Source: Trifolium pratense | Taxonomy: Eukaryota > Streptophyta > Magnoliopsida > Fabales > Fabaceae | Assembly (NCBI RefSeq): GCF_020283565.1 | Contig: NC_060065.1 | Location: forward strand, 56,209,489 to 56,273,488 | DNA length: 64,000 nucleotides | Direction: 5' to 3' | In this document: positions 46,977 to 56,974 of the stretch, in pieces | Layout: each line of letters begins with the position of its first letter | How positions within the stretch are numbered: position 1 is the first letter of the stretch | Notes under the pieces: model-generated | Database searches by the model: none | What the model was told of the DNA's origin: nothing | The model's input: the letters and a program-made list of their open reading frames with translations, nothing else | Program-made: the position numbers and the translations under genes

Positions 46977-48482
46977 AATGCTATATCACATATGGATGAA
47001 TCAACTTGTAACGGCTGGACATCTGCTTTTGAATATGAAACAGCGAGACTCCTAACCATGCTCAAAGCTACAAAAAGAGCTATCTCATGATAAATATCAA
47101 TCATTCGAGTACAATTTATATTCAGGAAAGAGTGGACCAACCAAACAAAAAGATCAAGAATCGCTACCTGAACTCGTGGTTGCACTTCACTGACCACAAT
47201 TAGAAACTGTGGTGCCAATCGAACTAATATTGCAAATCTAGGCAGTTCTAATAGACAAACATTTGAGGATGCAGAAAGACCGCAAACAGCCATTGATGGT
47301 CTTCATGAGGGAACTAAAGTTGATCTTGATGAGGGAACTAATAAAGTGTGGAAGCTTCTGATGTTGGATATAAACAGTCATCGGGTTGATGGAACAGATG
47401 AAGTAAGGGCAAATGGTAGGAAAATGAACAAAATATTTTCCGAGGATGAGCAGACTCGTTTACTGCATGGATGCATCTTGTTCAAGGACACAAATGTTTT
47501 CTCACTCAAAATGTCTCAGACCATCTTTCCAATTCTGCATTCATGTCCCTTGCTGCTCGATTTCCCCTAAAGATACACGCCACGACAAAAGTACAAGCAT
47601 GATAGCCACTCCAGAGGAAATACTTGGGAACATAGTATGATGGAATTTGTTAATCCTGTGAATGGTGAAAGGCAAGAAAATTCATGTCATGGGGGTGTTG
47701 AGAAAGAATTAAATGCTTTATTTTCATCACATTGCTCCATTGTTACATCTCAATTGTCTGGAGATTTTTCAATTGATCAAAATCTTCAGAAGATAAGATC
47801 ATTCTGAGACAGCAATGCAGAAGTAAAAGATCAGCTAAGCACAGCCGAGTACGATTTTTGCAACAGAACTTCTTTCAGTAAGCTTTTAGGAATGGCAAGT
47901 GCAACCCAGTTACATGAATATGGTCCTGTAGGAGTAGCTATGAGGCATGAAAACCTGGAAGAACTTGAAAAAATCAAACGTCTGATTCTGAAGCAAAACC
48001 ATGATGCAGAGCAATGGCTATATTTTGAAAATGACCCCTGATTCTGAAGTTCCTGAAGTCGACCGTTATGAACCTGTGAGAATGTTAAAGCCTCATCAAG
48101 TGGTTCCTCAAAGAATAAAAATGAAAATAATATAAACTTGAGTTCTCCAAGAGTCTGAAAGCCAAACCTGCAATTGACCATTCTCACAGCATGCTATCCC
48201 AAGTCCCTCTTCAGCAACATAGTGATCACAAGCAGCACAAGGTTTTCCACATTTCAGGCCAAATTCAAGATCTAATGGAGAAATCACGGGAATCAGATTT
48301 TGGTGACCACAATTATGCCATGAGTAATGAAAACAGCAAGTTAGATTCTGCCAATGTAAAATTAAGGGGCAGGGATCATGGGAAAGAGACAAAAGGATAA
48401 TTTACATAGTTACATTGGGATAGTTTAAGAATACAGGCACAAGCTAAGGCAGGGAAGAGAGAAAAGACAAAAAGCACAATGG

Positions 48483-48598
48483 ATTCTTCAGCGAGCATGT
48501 CGTTCATGCCCCTTTGATTGCACAATGCAGTGAGACATGCAAACATCAATGAAATTGCTGATGCAATCAAAGGGGCATGAACAACATGCTTGCTGAAT
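48483..48598. repeat. second short inverted duplication in the demethylase pseudogene
   Basis: Arms of about 37 bases (48483-48522 and 48562-48598) pair with about two mismatches around a 39-base loop. The right arm TGCAATCAAAGGGGCATGAA is the sense coding sequence of the family's helix-hairpin-helix segment (AIK-GMNNMLAE); the left arm is its inverted copy. Confidence 0.85.
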
Positions 48599-49019
48599 CT
48601 ACACATTGATATACATGGGGCTATTGGTCTCGAGTGGCTGAGAGATGTTCCAGCAGTGTGTGACTATTAACATTGAACCATTATTATCTTTGTCTTCCAC
48701 ATTCAGGATCATGCCCTTTGGAAACTAGTCAAACCCATGTCTCATTTCAAGAAAACCAAACTCTGCATTTACAAAATAAACACTATCTTCAAAAGTATTC
48801 AAGAAGCTATCACTGATAATTCAAAAACAAACTAAGTAGTCACAAAAAATAAGCATCAAGTGAACAACTGTTAAACAGACTTCAAGTTATAATTGCATAT
48901 ATTTATCACAAACTAGAAAATTATATATTTTAAAATCATGTCATTACAAAAATGTAGCTCTTTTAGAATGCACTTTTGACATGTACTCAACAAAATTAAA
49001 CAGTCATCAACTTCAAAAT

Positions 49020-49043
49020 CTCTTTCTCTCTCTCTCTCTCTCA
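49020..49043. repeat. CT microsatellite
   Basis: About ten CT units in the intron part of the FHA duplicate. The functional copy has a shorter CTCTCT run at 42684-42694. Confidence 0.85.
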
Positions 49044-49094
49044 AGGATAAAGAACCCTAACCAGTATTTCATTTCCATTTCTAACACTTTTCCG

Positions 49095-49230
49095 TCCCTA
49101 TTAACTTAGCTCAGTTGGTAAGGAGATCGCATTATATCCACAAGAGTCAGAGTTCGAACCTGAACACTCCACTTATTCACCTTTAAGCTGGAATTTTTAG
49201 CAACTAGACTACTGGACCAAAAAAAAAGAA
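49095..49230 (+). mobile_element. tRNA-derived SINE (family A) in FHA pseudogene
   Basis: TTAACTTAGCTCAGTTGGTA and AGAGTTCGAACCTGAACACT with CCACTTATTCACCTTTAAG and a short poly(A) reproduce the copy at 8792. The functional FHA copy lacks it, so it inserted after the duplication. Confidence 0.75.
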
Positions 49231-50442
49231 TACAACATTTTTCCTATGGAAATGCATCATAGACATGCATGCAATCATCAACTAAGACATTTTATTTTAT
49301 TTTTCAAATAAAAAAGCTTGCTTTTCCAAGTATTGATCTTGTTACAGCAAAAAAAACATCATCATCACTTAGTAAAGTAACAAAATTGAAAAACAAAGCG
49401 AAAATTAGTGCGATGGAAAAAGAAACAATACCTTGTCAAAGTAAATCTTACTCTCAGAGACTGAACCAAATGAATGTTGTCTCCTCTTAGCACACAAAAC
49501 GAACTTCCATGGAAGTGCTAGGTTATTATTTTATACTCCAATCGAAATCAAAAAATAGTTGCGAAGAAACGATGTAAATCATAGACGAAGAAAGTGTGCT
49601 TGAAACATCTTCGCCTCGATCTTCATGCGATTCTTCGCGAATATCTTTTGATTTCGGTTGCGGTGAAAGATAATAACCTATCACCGATACCTTTCTAAAT
49701 GTTGTCTTTATACTCATCTTCTACTACTCTTCATGATTTTTTTATTAATTTATTTAAGTGTCATACTAAACGGTGCACCCGATACACTTGTTAAATAAAA
49801 TATAAAGTTTTTTTTTGTGTACAAATAAAACATAAAGTTAATGTCGATAAAAATAACTTTTTATACTTTTAATGCACGAATTTCAAGACAAAATTTCCTT
49901 ATTTATTTGCTTAACCGATGCATCGTGTGTACTATTTAACATTTTCTTTTATTTAATTATGTTTAATTATTTTCGAGAGCAAAAAATTAAATAAATTTTT
50001 CAAGAGTAAATAAAAAGAAGAAACTTGATCCGGCGGTGAAAATAAAAAAGAAGAAATTTGGCTATTTAAACTTTTCCCCTAAAACAATTTCAAAACAAAC
50101 ATTTCATTTAAAAATCAATTATATCAAAGTCAAAGATATAAATTAATCTGAGTGATAGGATAAATTGAACTCTTTAAATAGATAGTTAAAGTATATCCAT
50201 GATTCCTATTTATTTGGGAGAGGAGAACTTTGAATGGATTTTTTGGAGACATTAGTCAATTTTATTTTATTTTTTACGAAATTAGTCGATGTTAAATGAT
50301 AATAATCACCTTATGTATTCTACATTTTCTTCGTTAGAGATAAGTATGCGCTATTAGGCATTGGATGAGATAACGATTAAAAAAATTGAAAGTTTTGGAT
50401 TCAAATTCGGACAAAAGAGGAAACTTGTACCTATAACATAGT

Positions 50443-51044
50443 TAGGGTTGGGAATAGGCCAGGCGGCATACAGGGGCCTTCGGCCTGGCCTATATAAGCC
50501 TGGCCTGGCCTGGCCTGGTTATTAAAAATGCCAGGCTTAGGCTTTGAAAACGGCCTGTTTACATAAATAGGCCAGACTTAGGCTTCTAAAAAGGCCTACG
50601 AAGCCTGATAGGCCGGCCTGTTTATAATAATTATTATTTATATAATATTATTATTTATATCTTATAAAAAAATATTATTTATATAAATATTATTAGCTTT
50701 TAATTATTGTGACTTTTCGTAATCGTATTTGTTATTTGATTAGTTTTTAATTATTGTGTTAATCATATTATTAGCTTTTTCTTAATGTTGTAGAAATTAT
50801 AAAAATTTAAATGTGAACTTTTTAAGGCCTGTTTAGCCTATTTAAAAAAACTATATAGAGAAGTTTTAATGTAACACAGACTTTTAAACAGGCTACAAGG
50901 TCAGGCCAGACTTTTAAAAGGCTCAGGCCAGGCAAAAAAAATATCATTTGATAGGCCACAGGCCAGGCTTAGGCCTGAAAAAAAATCGTAGGCCAGGCTC
51001 AGGCCTGTCAAGGCCTGGCCTAGCCTGGCCTGTTCCCAACCCTA
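50443..51044. mobile_element. 602-bp hAT-type element with GGCCTGGCC repeats
   Basis: Termini TAGGGTTGGGAATAGGCCAG and CTGGCCTGTTCCCAACCCTA are inverted repeats. The 8-bp target duplication AACATAGT is perfect at 50435-50442 and 51045-51052. Both subterminal zones are packed with AGGCCTGGCC/GCCAGGC units around an AT-rich core. No transposase is encoded. Confidence 0.92.
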
Positions 51045-51589
51045 AACATAGTAACTCGATAGAAATAAGAGCTTTTTCTCACGTCATTCCACTTTCTTTA
51101 AATATATTTTAAAATTATTTGCTTGGAATAACCAAGTTATGAATTATTATTGTTAGTTGTTAATGAAAAGTAACTTTATATCATAATTAATTATTATGAT
51201 CCTAAATCTTGTAATAATAACGGAAAAAAATTACAAAACCATCGATGCTTCTAAAATTATTTGGAAAATAGATAAGAAAAAAAATCCATCAAAAAGCGAA
51301 GAACATTTCCTTACTATCTCTAAAAGTGCACATCTTATCTAAATGTGACGAATAGATAACACTTCTTCGATTAAGATACTGAAAAAGATAAATGAATGAC
51401 AATTTTGGAATAAATGATTTATAAAAGTATTAGAATCAAATTCAAAACATAATAGAAAGCCATTTAAAATGACTAATTTGAAAAAAAAATATATTAAAAT
51501 GACTAATTTCCCTTAAAAGCAATTAAGTTTATTTATTTCAAGGAATAATATTTTTTGGTCATCTTTTGAAGGAATATATAGGCATGATC

Positions 51590-52200
51590 ATTGGTCGGTT
51601 TCGGTTGGGTTCGGATTGAAAATCATCAAATTGATAAAAACCGCAAACATTTAATTTGGACTCAATTCTGACCGTCTATATATTCGGGTTGTTCGGGTGG
51701 CTGGTCGAACAAGTCGGTTATTACGGGTTAGATTGAAACTTCGCTTACATCTAAAATTCCTATATTATTCAAAAATTCACAATTTTCGAATAGTTCAATA
51801 CTTCGTACACAATGCAATAAAAGATAGACGAACTAAATTTAAAAACAAAGAGGGATGAAATGCACTTAATTTGTTTCAAATATGTAAATCTAAAGATAAT
51901 AAAAGATCAAGTAGAAGAGAAGTAGAAATTAAAATAAATATAGAATATATATTAGAATATCTTTCGCACCTCCTTCATCAACGTATTATAACTTATGAGC
52001 TTCGTAAAATATAACATTTCTCTCTTATATCAAATATGGATAAAAACAAGAAAGAGAAGATTATATGAGATTGAGAGGGAGAAAAGAAAAAAAAATTACA
52101 TCTTAATGGTTCTTCGGTCGGCTTCGGACCTTTCGGTTATAGAGAGATAAATTTTAGAAACTCGCACTCGTTCGTATACAATCGTTCATGCCCGATTTTT
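51590..52200. repeat. degenerate GGTTCGG-rich element
   Basis: GGTCGGTTTCGGTTGGGTTC at the left and GGTCGGCTTCGGACCTTTCG at the right, with an AT-rich body, resemble the design of the 22430-22745 patch. The termini and target duplication are not clear. Confidence 0.3.
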
Positions 52201-52456
52201 CGCAATTATTGACCAGAAACCCAACTCATACCCAATCGAATGTTTTAACTTTTGTCGATTATATCGATTATGAGTTCATGGTCAGGAATATCTATATGAA
52301 AGTAATTAAAACAACAAATAAAAATAAAAAATGTCAAAACAAAAAACATAAAAATGTTTGGCATCTATTTTTCGGGTGCTATCTATATCTATAATTTATC
52401 CATCTTTGTTTATCGTGTCTATCGAATTCATAGGAACACAAACAACAAAGAAGAAC

Positions 52457-55400
52457 ATGAGCAGCTTCATAAACTGCAATCACTTTGTTCTTCACCGTTT
52501 TCCTATCATGGCAATGCGCTCTACCTTCAACTATCGCCACTTCTCTCTTCATATTTCAAACGCTTCTACTCAACCACAAGCCCAAGGTATATATATACTA
52601 CTTTACTCTCTTCAAATTCAGCTCAATTCTGTACTCATACTTGTTTTCAGGGATTGAGACACCTCCACGTGTTGGATTTTTGGGTCTTGGAATCATGGGC
52701 ACCCCAATGGCACAAAATCTCATCAAAGCTGGGTATGTATCTTAATTACTCCTAGATATAAGTTTGTTAGTAGTTGGTTATTATCATCCTGAAGGTTAAA
52801 ACTCTTAGAGAGAGTTTGTTGCTCATTTAGTTTCTACAGGAATTAGTCTTCGTAGTTGTGTGGGAGGAAACTCAGTTTACATAAAAAAAAAAGTTAGTTA
52901 TCATTGTTAGTCGTTATCTTCTTCTCATTTTCATAGACTTTTATGTATAAAAAATAGGATCCAATGTGTTGGAACAACTAGTAACAAAAGGAAATAACGA
53001 ATAAAGCAAACAATGAACACACAAGAAGTTTGATAACGGAGTTTCCCAAGTGGTGGGTTAGTGTCCGACGGTAGAAGTCGTTACAGTTCGTTTCTATTAG
53101 CTAAGTGAATGAATTAGGGTTTGAGTGTTACGCGGTATTTATAATAATTCGGTCCAAATAATAACAACAATACCCTTGAACCATACCGCAGGGGCAAGCG
53201 CCTCGCCCCCCCCCCCCCCCAACATTGTATTCATTGTTATTCAATTGATCAAATTATCAATAATATTTGTTCACTACTATTCTATAATTTTCTCCATTTT
53301 TGAGTTATATTAAGAATTGAACCCATTTGGGGTTGGTCTAGTGGTGTTGGCTTGGGTCCTTGGAGTATGCTCCTCTCAAGGTCTCAGGTTCGATTCTCCC
53401 TAGTGCCAATTTCGGTGGGCTAAGTCCATACAGAGCAAAAAACTCTGGCTTTAAATGAGACCCCCGCAAGTGGGCGGTGGGATTGGTCCCCTCGGATTAG
53501 TCGGTCCTAATGCCGGATACCAAGTTTTCAAAAAATAAAGTTATATTAAGAATTGTAATATTGATGTCACACATTTCTGCTAAACTACTAGTTTCTAATG
53601 CTTTTTTCATATTTTGTCTTTATTTTTTTTTACATATTTAGGTGTTACTAGTTTCTAATTCAATTTTTATTCTTCAGTCTGACTTATGATTAACATGCCT
53701 TAAAAATTTCATACTTTTGTTGTCATTTTTTCTCTTATATATGTGCAAGATGTATACAAGTTCTTCATATCTTAATTAGTTCTCAAAATTTTCCTGTTGT
53801 AGAGTTGATTTGACTGTTTGGAATAGGACAAAGAGCAAGTGTGATCCTCTAATCAACTTGGGAGCTAAGTAAGTTCTTTATAATTCACATTTCCATTACT
53901 TACACTTTAAAATAACTTAACATTTTCAAAGACACGTAACATAAAGAGAAGATATGCTATGAATTTCAAATTGTGCGTTTGAAGACACGTAACATTTTGT
54001 TTCTGTAGATATAAACCATCTCCTGAGGAAGTAGCGACATCTTGCGATCTCACATTTGCTATGCTTGCTGATCCTCAAAGTGCGGTGTGTATATTTCTGT
54101 ATAGTTTTTTTTTTTTTTTAAAGCTCATGTATAAGTTATGAGTTAGTTATATATGTTCTATTCCATATATCAGGTTGATGTTGCTCTTGGTAAACATGGA
54201 GCTGCAAATGGAATAGGTCCAGGAAAAGGGTGCTATATTTAATTCAAAGTATTCTCAATAGATTGCTACAATTTGACAGATAATAGAATTTGAAATGGAT
54301 ATTGATGTTTCCAATACAGCGATTCGCCCGTCTCCTGTTCTCTTTGTGCCCTTATCATCCGACTGATGAAACTTTTTGACTATAGTCTATCCATAGTTAT
54401 CAACTCATGACGTGCATATATTTTCATCACATTACTAATGTCTGCAAGCCATATATCTATTCAATTGTTTACTTTTTTCAGTAATGAAATGATAGGAAGA
54501 TATTGTGTTCCGGCTGTATGCTGTGATGTGCCTCCATAGTCTGTTAATAAGCTTAATACCTTATATATTTTCAGATATGTGGATGTATCAACTGTTGATG
54601 TGGACACTTCTAAATTGATTAATGGGCAGATAAAATCCACTGGAGCATTATTTTTGGAGGTATGGTTTTCTATACTTTCCCTATCTACTATTCCCTATGG
54701 AACATACAGGGTGAGATTTAGTTAGGACATGTATTATTCATTGCATGCTTAAGTTATATGATTAGACGAATATGTAAGCTGTAATGCCTTGTGAAGCGAT
54801 TTCTGTCTACCTACAGGCTCCAGTTTCAGGTTCCAAAAAGCCAGCAGAAGATGGACAATTGATATTTCTTACAGCAGGTAAATTATCTTCAAGTACTTAT
54901 AACTCTGTTAAATTTGGCATGTGAAAAGAGTTGGTGAAGGATTTTATTTTATAAGTAGAAAACTCAGCTAGGACGTGTCATGTAAGTTGCAGCACTGATT
55001 CCAATAGCTACGTATGTTTGAAATTTTAACTCACAAAGTCTTTGCAAATATAGGTTATACTGTCAAGAATTTCTTCTTATATAGATCCTGTTTTAATACA
55101 TAACAGCGCAACATTTATTCAGACTTTAGTCATAATAGAGAATGGGGAACTTACAGAAACTGAGACGATGTATATTATATAATATTTCAGGGGACAAGAA
55201 TCTTTATGATACGGTTGCTCCATTCTTGGACATCATGGGGAAAGTATGTATATCCAGTCCATTAACAAAAAATCTCCGATCTTTCTTTTAAAGCAAACAA
55301 TTAATTCATATAATATGTATGCTTTATGCTTCAATGCAGTCTAGATTTTACCTTGGTGATGTTGGAAATGGAGCTGCGATGAAACTCGTTGTCAATATGA

Positions 55401-56063
55401 TCATGGGCAGGTCCTTTAAAATTTGTCTCCTGCTTTTTTGCTTCCATTTGACCCTGCGTTTAACATTACTTATTTCTCTCTTTTCCATTGGTTTATAGTA
55501 TGATGGCATCCTTTTCTGAAGGTTTACTTCTCAGTGAGAAAGTTGGGCTGGATCCAAAAGTACTAGTGGAGGTATTCAGTTATTCGTCAGTTCACAAAAT
55601 AAAACCTATAGTGTCCGTGTCGGTGCTTCATAGGTCACGAGTATTGAAATAACCATTCTTTTATATTGGGCCCTTACGAAATGGAAATTTTGCAGGTAAT
55701 TTCACAGGGTGCGATTAGTGCTCCGATGTACTCGATGAAAGGCCCATCCATGATACAGTCACATTATCCGACTGCATTTCCCTTAAAGCATCAGCAGAAG
55801 GCAAGTAAATTAACATTCCTTTTGATACTTGTTAGTAACTCTTAAAGTTCAGTATTAGTTTTGTACTCACACAACAGAATTAATGGTTACAGGATCTAAG
55901 ACTTGCCCTGGGGTTAGCAGAGTCTGTTTCCCAACCTATTCCGATTGCAGCAGCTGCTAACGAGTTATATAAAGTTGCAAAATCACACGGCTATAGCGAT
56001 GAGGACTTTTCAGCGGTCATTGAAGCATTAAAATCCAAATTTCAGCACTCAGAAAACCAATGA
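52457..56063 (+). CDS. GLYR2: glyoxylate/succinic semialdehyde reductase 2, organellar type
   Basis: Twelve exons join in frame to 342 residues: 52457-52586, 52651-52732, 53803-53868, 54009-54084, 54174-54229, 54575-54659, 54817-54877, 55191-55243, 55340-55410, 55499-55571, 55696-55800 and 55893-56063. Residues 1-45 are Ser/Arg/His-rich and acid-poor, like an organelle transit peptide. Then come the NADPH-binding GFLGLGIMG, WNRTKSKCDPL, the substrate loop APVSGSKKPAEDGQL and GNGAAMKLVVN with the catalytic lysine at about 218. It ends SDEDFSAVIEALKSK. The sequence follows Arabidopsis GLYR2 (At1g17650) closely as I recall it. GLYR2 reduces glyoxylate to glycolate and succinic semialdehyde to 4-hydroxybutyrate, detoxifying aldehydes in plastids/mitochondria. 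Intron 11 has a GC donor (AAG|GCAAGT). Intron 2 holds an Au SINE and LTR-like debris. Confidence 0.95.
52935..53205. repeat. LTR-like debris in GLYR2 intron 2
   Basis: GGAACAACTAGTAACAAAAG, TTTGATAACGGAGTTTCCC and GTGTTACGCGGTATTTATAA resemble sequence around copia-type LTRs, next to a C15 run (53206-53220). No paired LTR or reading frame is visible. Confidence 0.3.
53206..53220. repeat. poly(C) tract
   Basis: Fifteen uninterrupted C residues, preceded by GCGCCTCG, in intron 2 of the GLYR2-type gene; rare in this AT-rich window. Confidence 0.9.
53320..53539 (+). mobile_element. Au-type SINE with 16-bp target-site duplication
   Basis: The head GGGGTTGGTCTAGTGGTGTT, box B AGGTTCGATTCTCCC and tail GGGATTGGTCCCCTCGGATT...GGTCC...GCCGGATACC match the plant Au SINE family. 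GTTATATTAAGAATTG flanks it perfectly at 53304-53319 and 53540-53555. It sits in intron 2 of the GLYR2-type gene in sense orientation. Confidence 0.9.
55610..55633. repeat. hAT MITE terminus fragment in GLYR2 intron 10
   Basis: GTGTCCGTGTCGGTGCTTCATAG matches the right terminus of the 150-bp MITE in the IQD gene (25309-25458). Only one terminus is present. Confidence 0.6.
55801..55802 (+). promoter_or_regulatory. non-canonical GC splice donor of GLYR2 intron 11
   Basis: The only in-frame junction is AAG|GCAAGTAAAT with acceptor TTACAG|GATCTAAG. Apart from the C it is a strong donor consensus, as is usual for GC-AG introns. Using the GT four bases downstream would shift the frame. Confidence 0.85.
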
Positions 56064-56394
56064 GGTTCTTATGAAGACATGTTCAAGTTGACTTGGAATC
56101 AAGTATAGAAAGGTTGCGACTTTGTGAGACTAGTCAATTTAAATGCAATTCCCAAAATGTAGAATATATATACAGTTTCAAGTGAGTAAAATTTTGGTAA
56201 AAAATTATTTTCAACAAATATTTTAAGTATAGATGGTCCCTATCTTAACCATTTTTTTTTCCTTGATTTGTTCTTTCATAACATACTTCTTACAAGCAAC
56301 TTCAAGTAATACTTTTTTTTAATTATGGATGAATTTTTTTGTTACTGCAAGCGCATTTCAACTATATATGATCAGATTGATTTTTTATTACAGA

Positions 56395-56525
56395 AAAAGT
56401 CATTTTATTTTCGACGAGGGCCTTCTTTCACTAGTTGTGGCGGTCTGCTGAGAGATGGTGCATGAGATGGATCAAGAGTTACGCCCAAAAGCTTGACATT
56501 TGCGCAGTCTCGTTGTCATAGTTGT
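56395..56525 (+). pseudogene. LINE RNase H fragment, frameshifted
   Basis: SCGGLLRDGA in one frame and WIKSYAQKLDIC in another reproduce the CGG-xxRD-xxG-xWIKGFxxxLG motif of RNase H domains from plant LINEs. A frameshift separates them. It lies just downstream of the GLYR2-type gene. Confidence 0.5.
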
Positions 56526-56681
56526 ATATAACTATGGAATATTCGAAACAATACAAATGAAGAAGTTATTTAACTATCAAACATTCAAAATATGCTGAAT
56601 GAATAAATTTATAAACTTACAAGTTGTATTCTCCAAAATTTATAAAAATAAATAAATTAATGTTATATTAATCGATCATAG

Positions 56682-56759
56682 TCTTTTACTTCAATGATAC
56701 CACCAATCACCTCCTCATATTCTTTTACTTCAATGATACCACCAATCACCTCCTCATAT
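56682..56759. repeat. perfect 39-bp tandem duplication
   Basis: The 39-base unit starting TCTTTTACTTCAATGATACC occurs twice without mismatch (56682-56720 and 56721-56759), between the GLYR2-type gene and the TNL gene. Identity implies a recent slippage or repair event. Confidence 0.95.
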
Positions 56760-56974
56760 TCTCTCTCCTTTCACTCTCATCTTTTCTTGTTGGAGATGGA
56801 TGCATGTAGGAGAGGATCCTGCATATATATCTTTGTTAGATTTACAGCTGCAGTTAGACAGAGATAAAGTGTAGAAGTTACAACATATCTCATCCAAAGA
56901 CAATATGATAAATGTGGTTAAAACTGATATCTAAACAATAGAGAAATAGTGATTTAATTTTACCTTACAAAAAA

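Larger units (their letters stand above)
46628..48660 (+). pseudogene. ROS1/DEMETER-like 5-methylcytosine DNA glycosylase pseudogene
   Basis: Scattered frames carry signature pieces of the plant DNA demethylase family, in the family's order: VWKLLMLDINS-VDGTDE (47343-47405), MHLVQG (47471-47488), TQNVSDHLSNSAFMSLAARF (47504-47563), TSFSKLLGMAS (near 47870-47900), ISGQIQDLMEKS (48259-48294), IQAQAKAGKREKT (near 48430-48470), NINEIADAIK (near 48543-48570) and LEWLRDVP (48629-48652). Between MHLVQG and TQNVSDHL, about 20 family residues are missing. Stops and frameshifts are frequent. Pieces that normally lie in separate exons read on without introns, so a retrocopy or cDNA-derived origin is likely but unproven. 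Intact family members excise 5-methylcytosine and counter silencing. The glycosylase catalytic core and Fe-S cluster are absent. Confidence 0.8.
46386..49695 (-). pseudogene. broken duplicate of the FHA-domain gene
   Basis: Sequence matching 41716-41960 recurs at 46386-46627: the 3' flank, GGATGTCTATTTT versus GGCTGTCTATTTCC, and the acidic tail codons TCATCTTCGAAATCCTCTTC. The match resumes at about 48705 with ATCATGCCCTTTGGAAACTA (compare ATCATGCCCTTTGGATACTG at 42355) and runs through the intron to 49695, including CATCTTCGCCT and ATCTTTTGATTTCGGTT. Exon 1 is reduced to fragments; the FHA core is deleted. The middle of exon 2 is replaced by a ROS1/DEMETER-like fragment (46628-48660), and a SINE sits in the intron part (49095-49230). 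No functional protein can be made. Confidence 0.85.
49696..52456. other. intergenic, element-rich
   Basis: No host gene. It contains the hAT-type element 50443-51044 and a TTCGG/GGTTCGG-rich patch (about 51590-52200). It ends at the 5' side of the GLYR2-type gene. Confidence 0.55.

Noticed and set aside
46931..48606. Minus-strand frames of 76-120 codons over the demethylase fragment
   Set aside because: They are antisense shadows; the family motifs are on the plus strand.
52358..52456. Upstream in-frame start (MASIFRVL) for the GLYR2-type protein
   Set aside because: The frame is open, but the extension lies in AT-rich upstream DNA. The start at 52457 gives a normal-length transit peptide. 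Not fully excluded.
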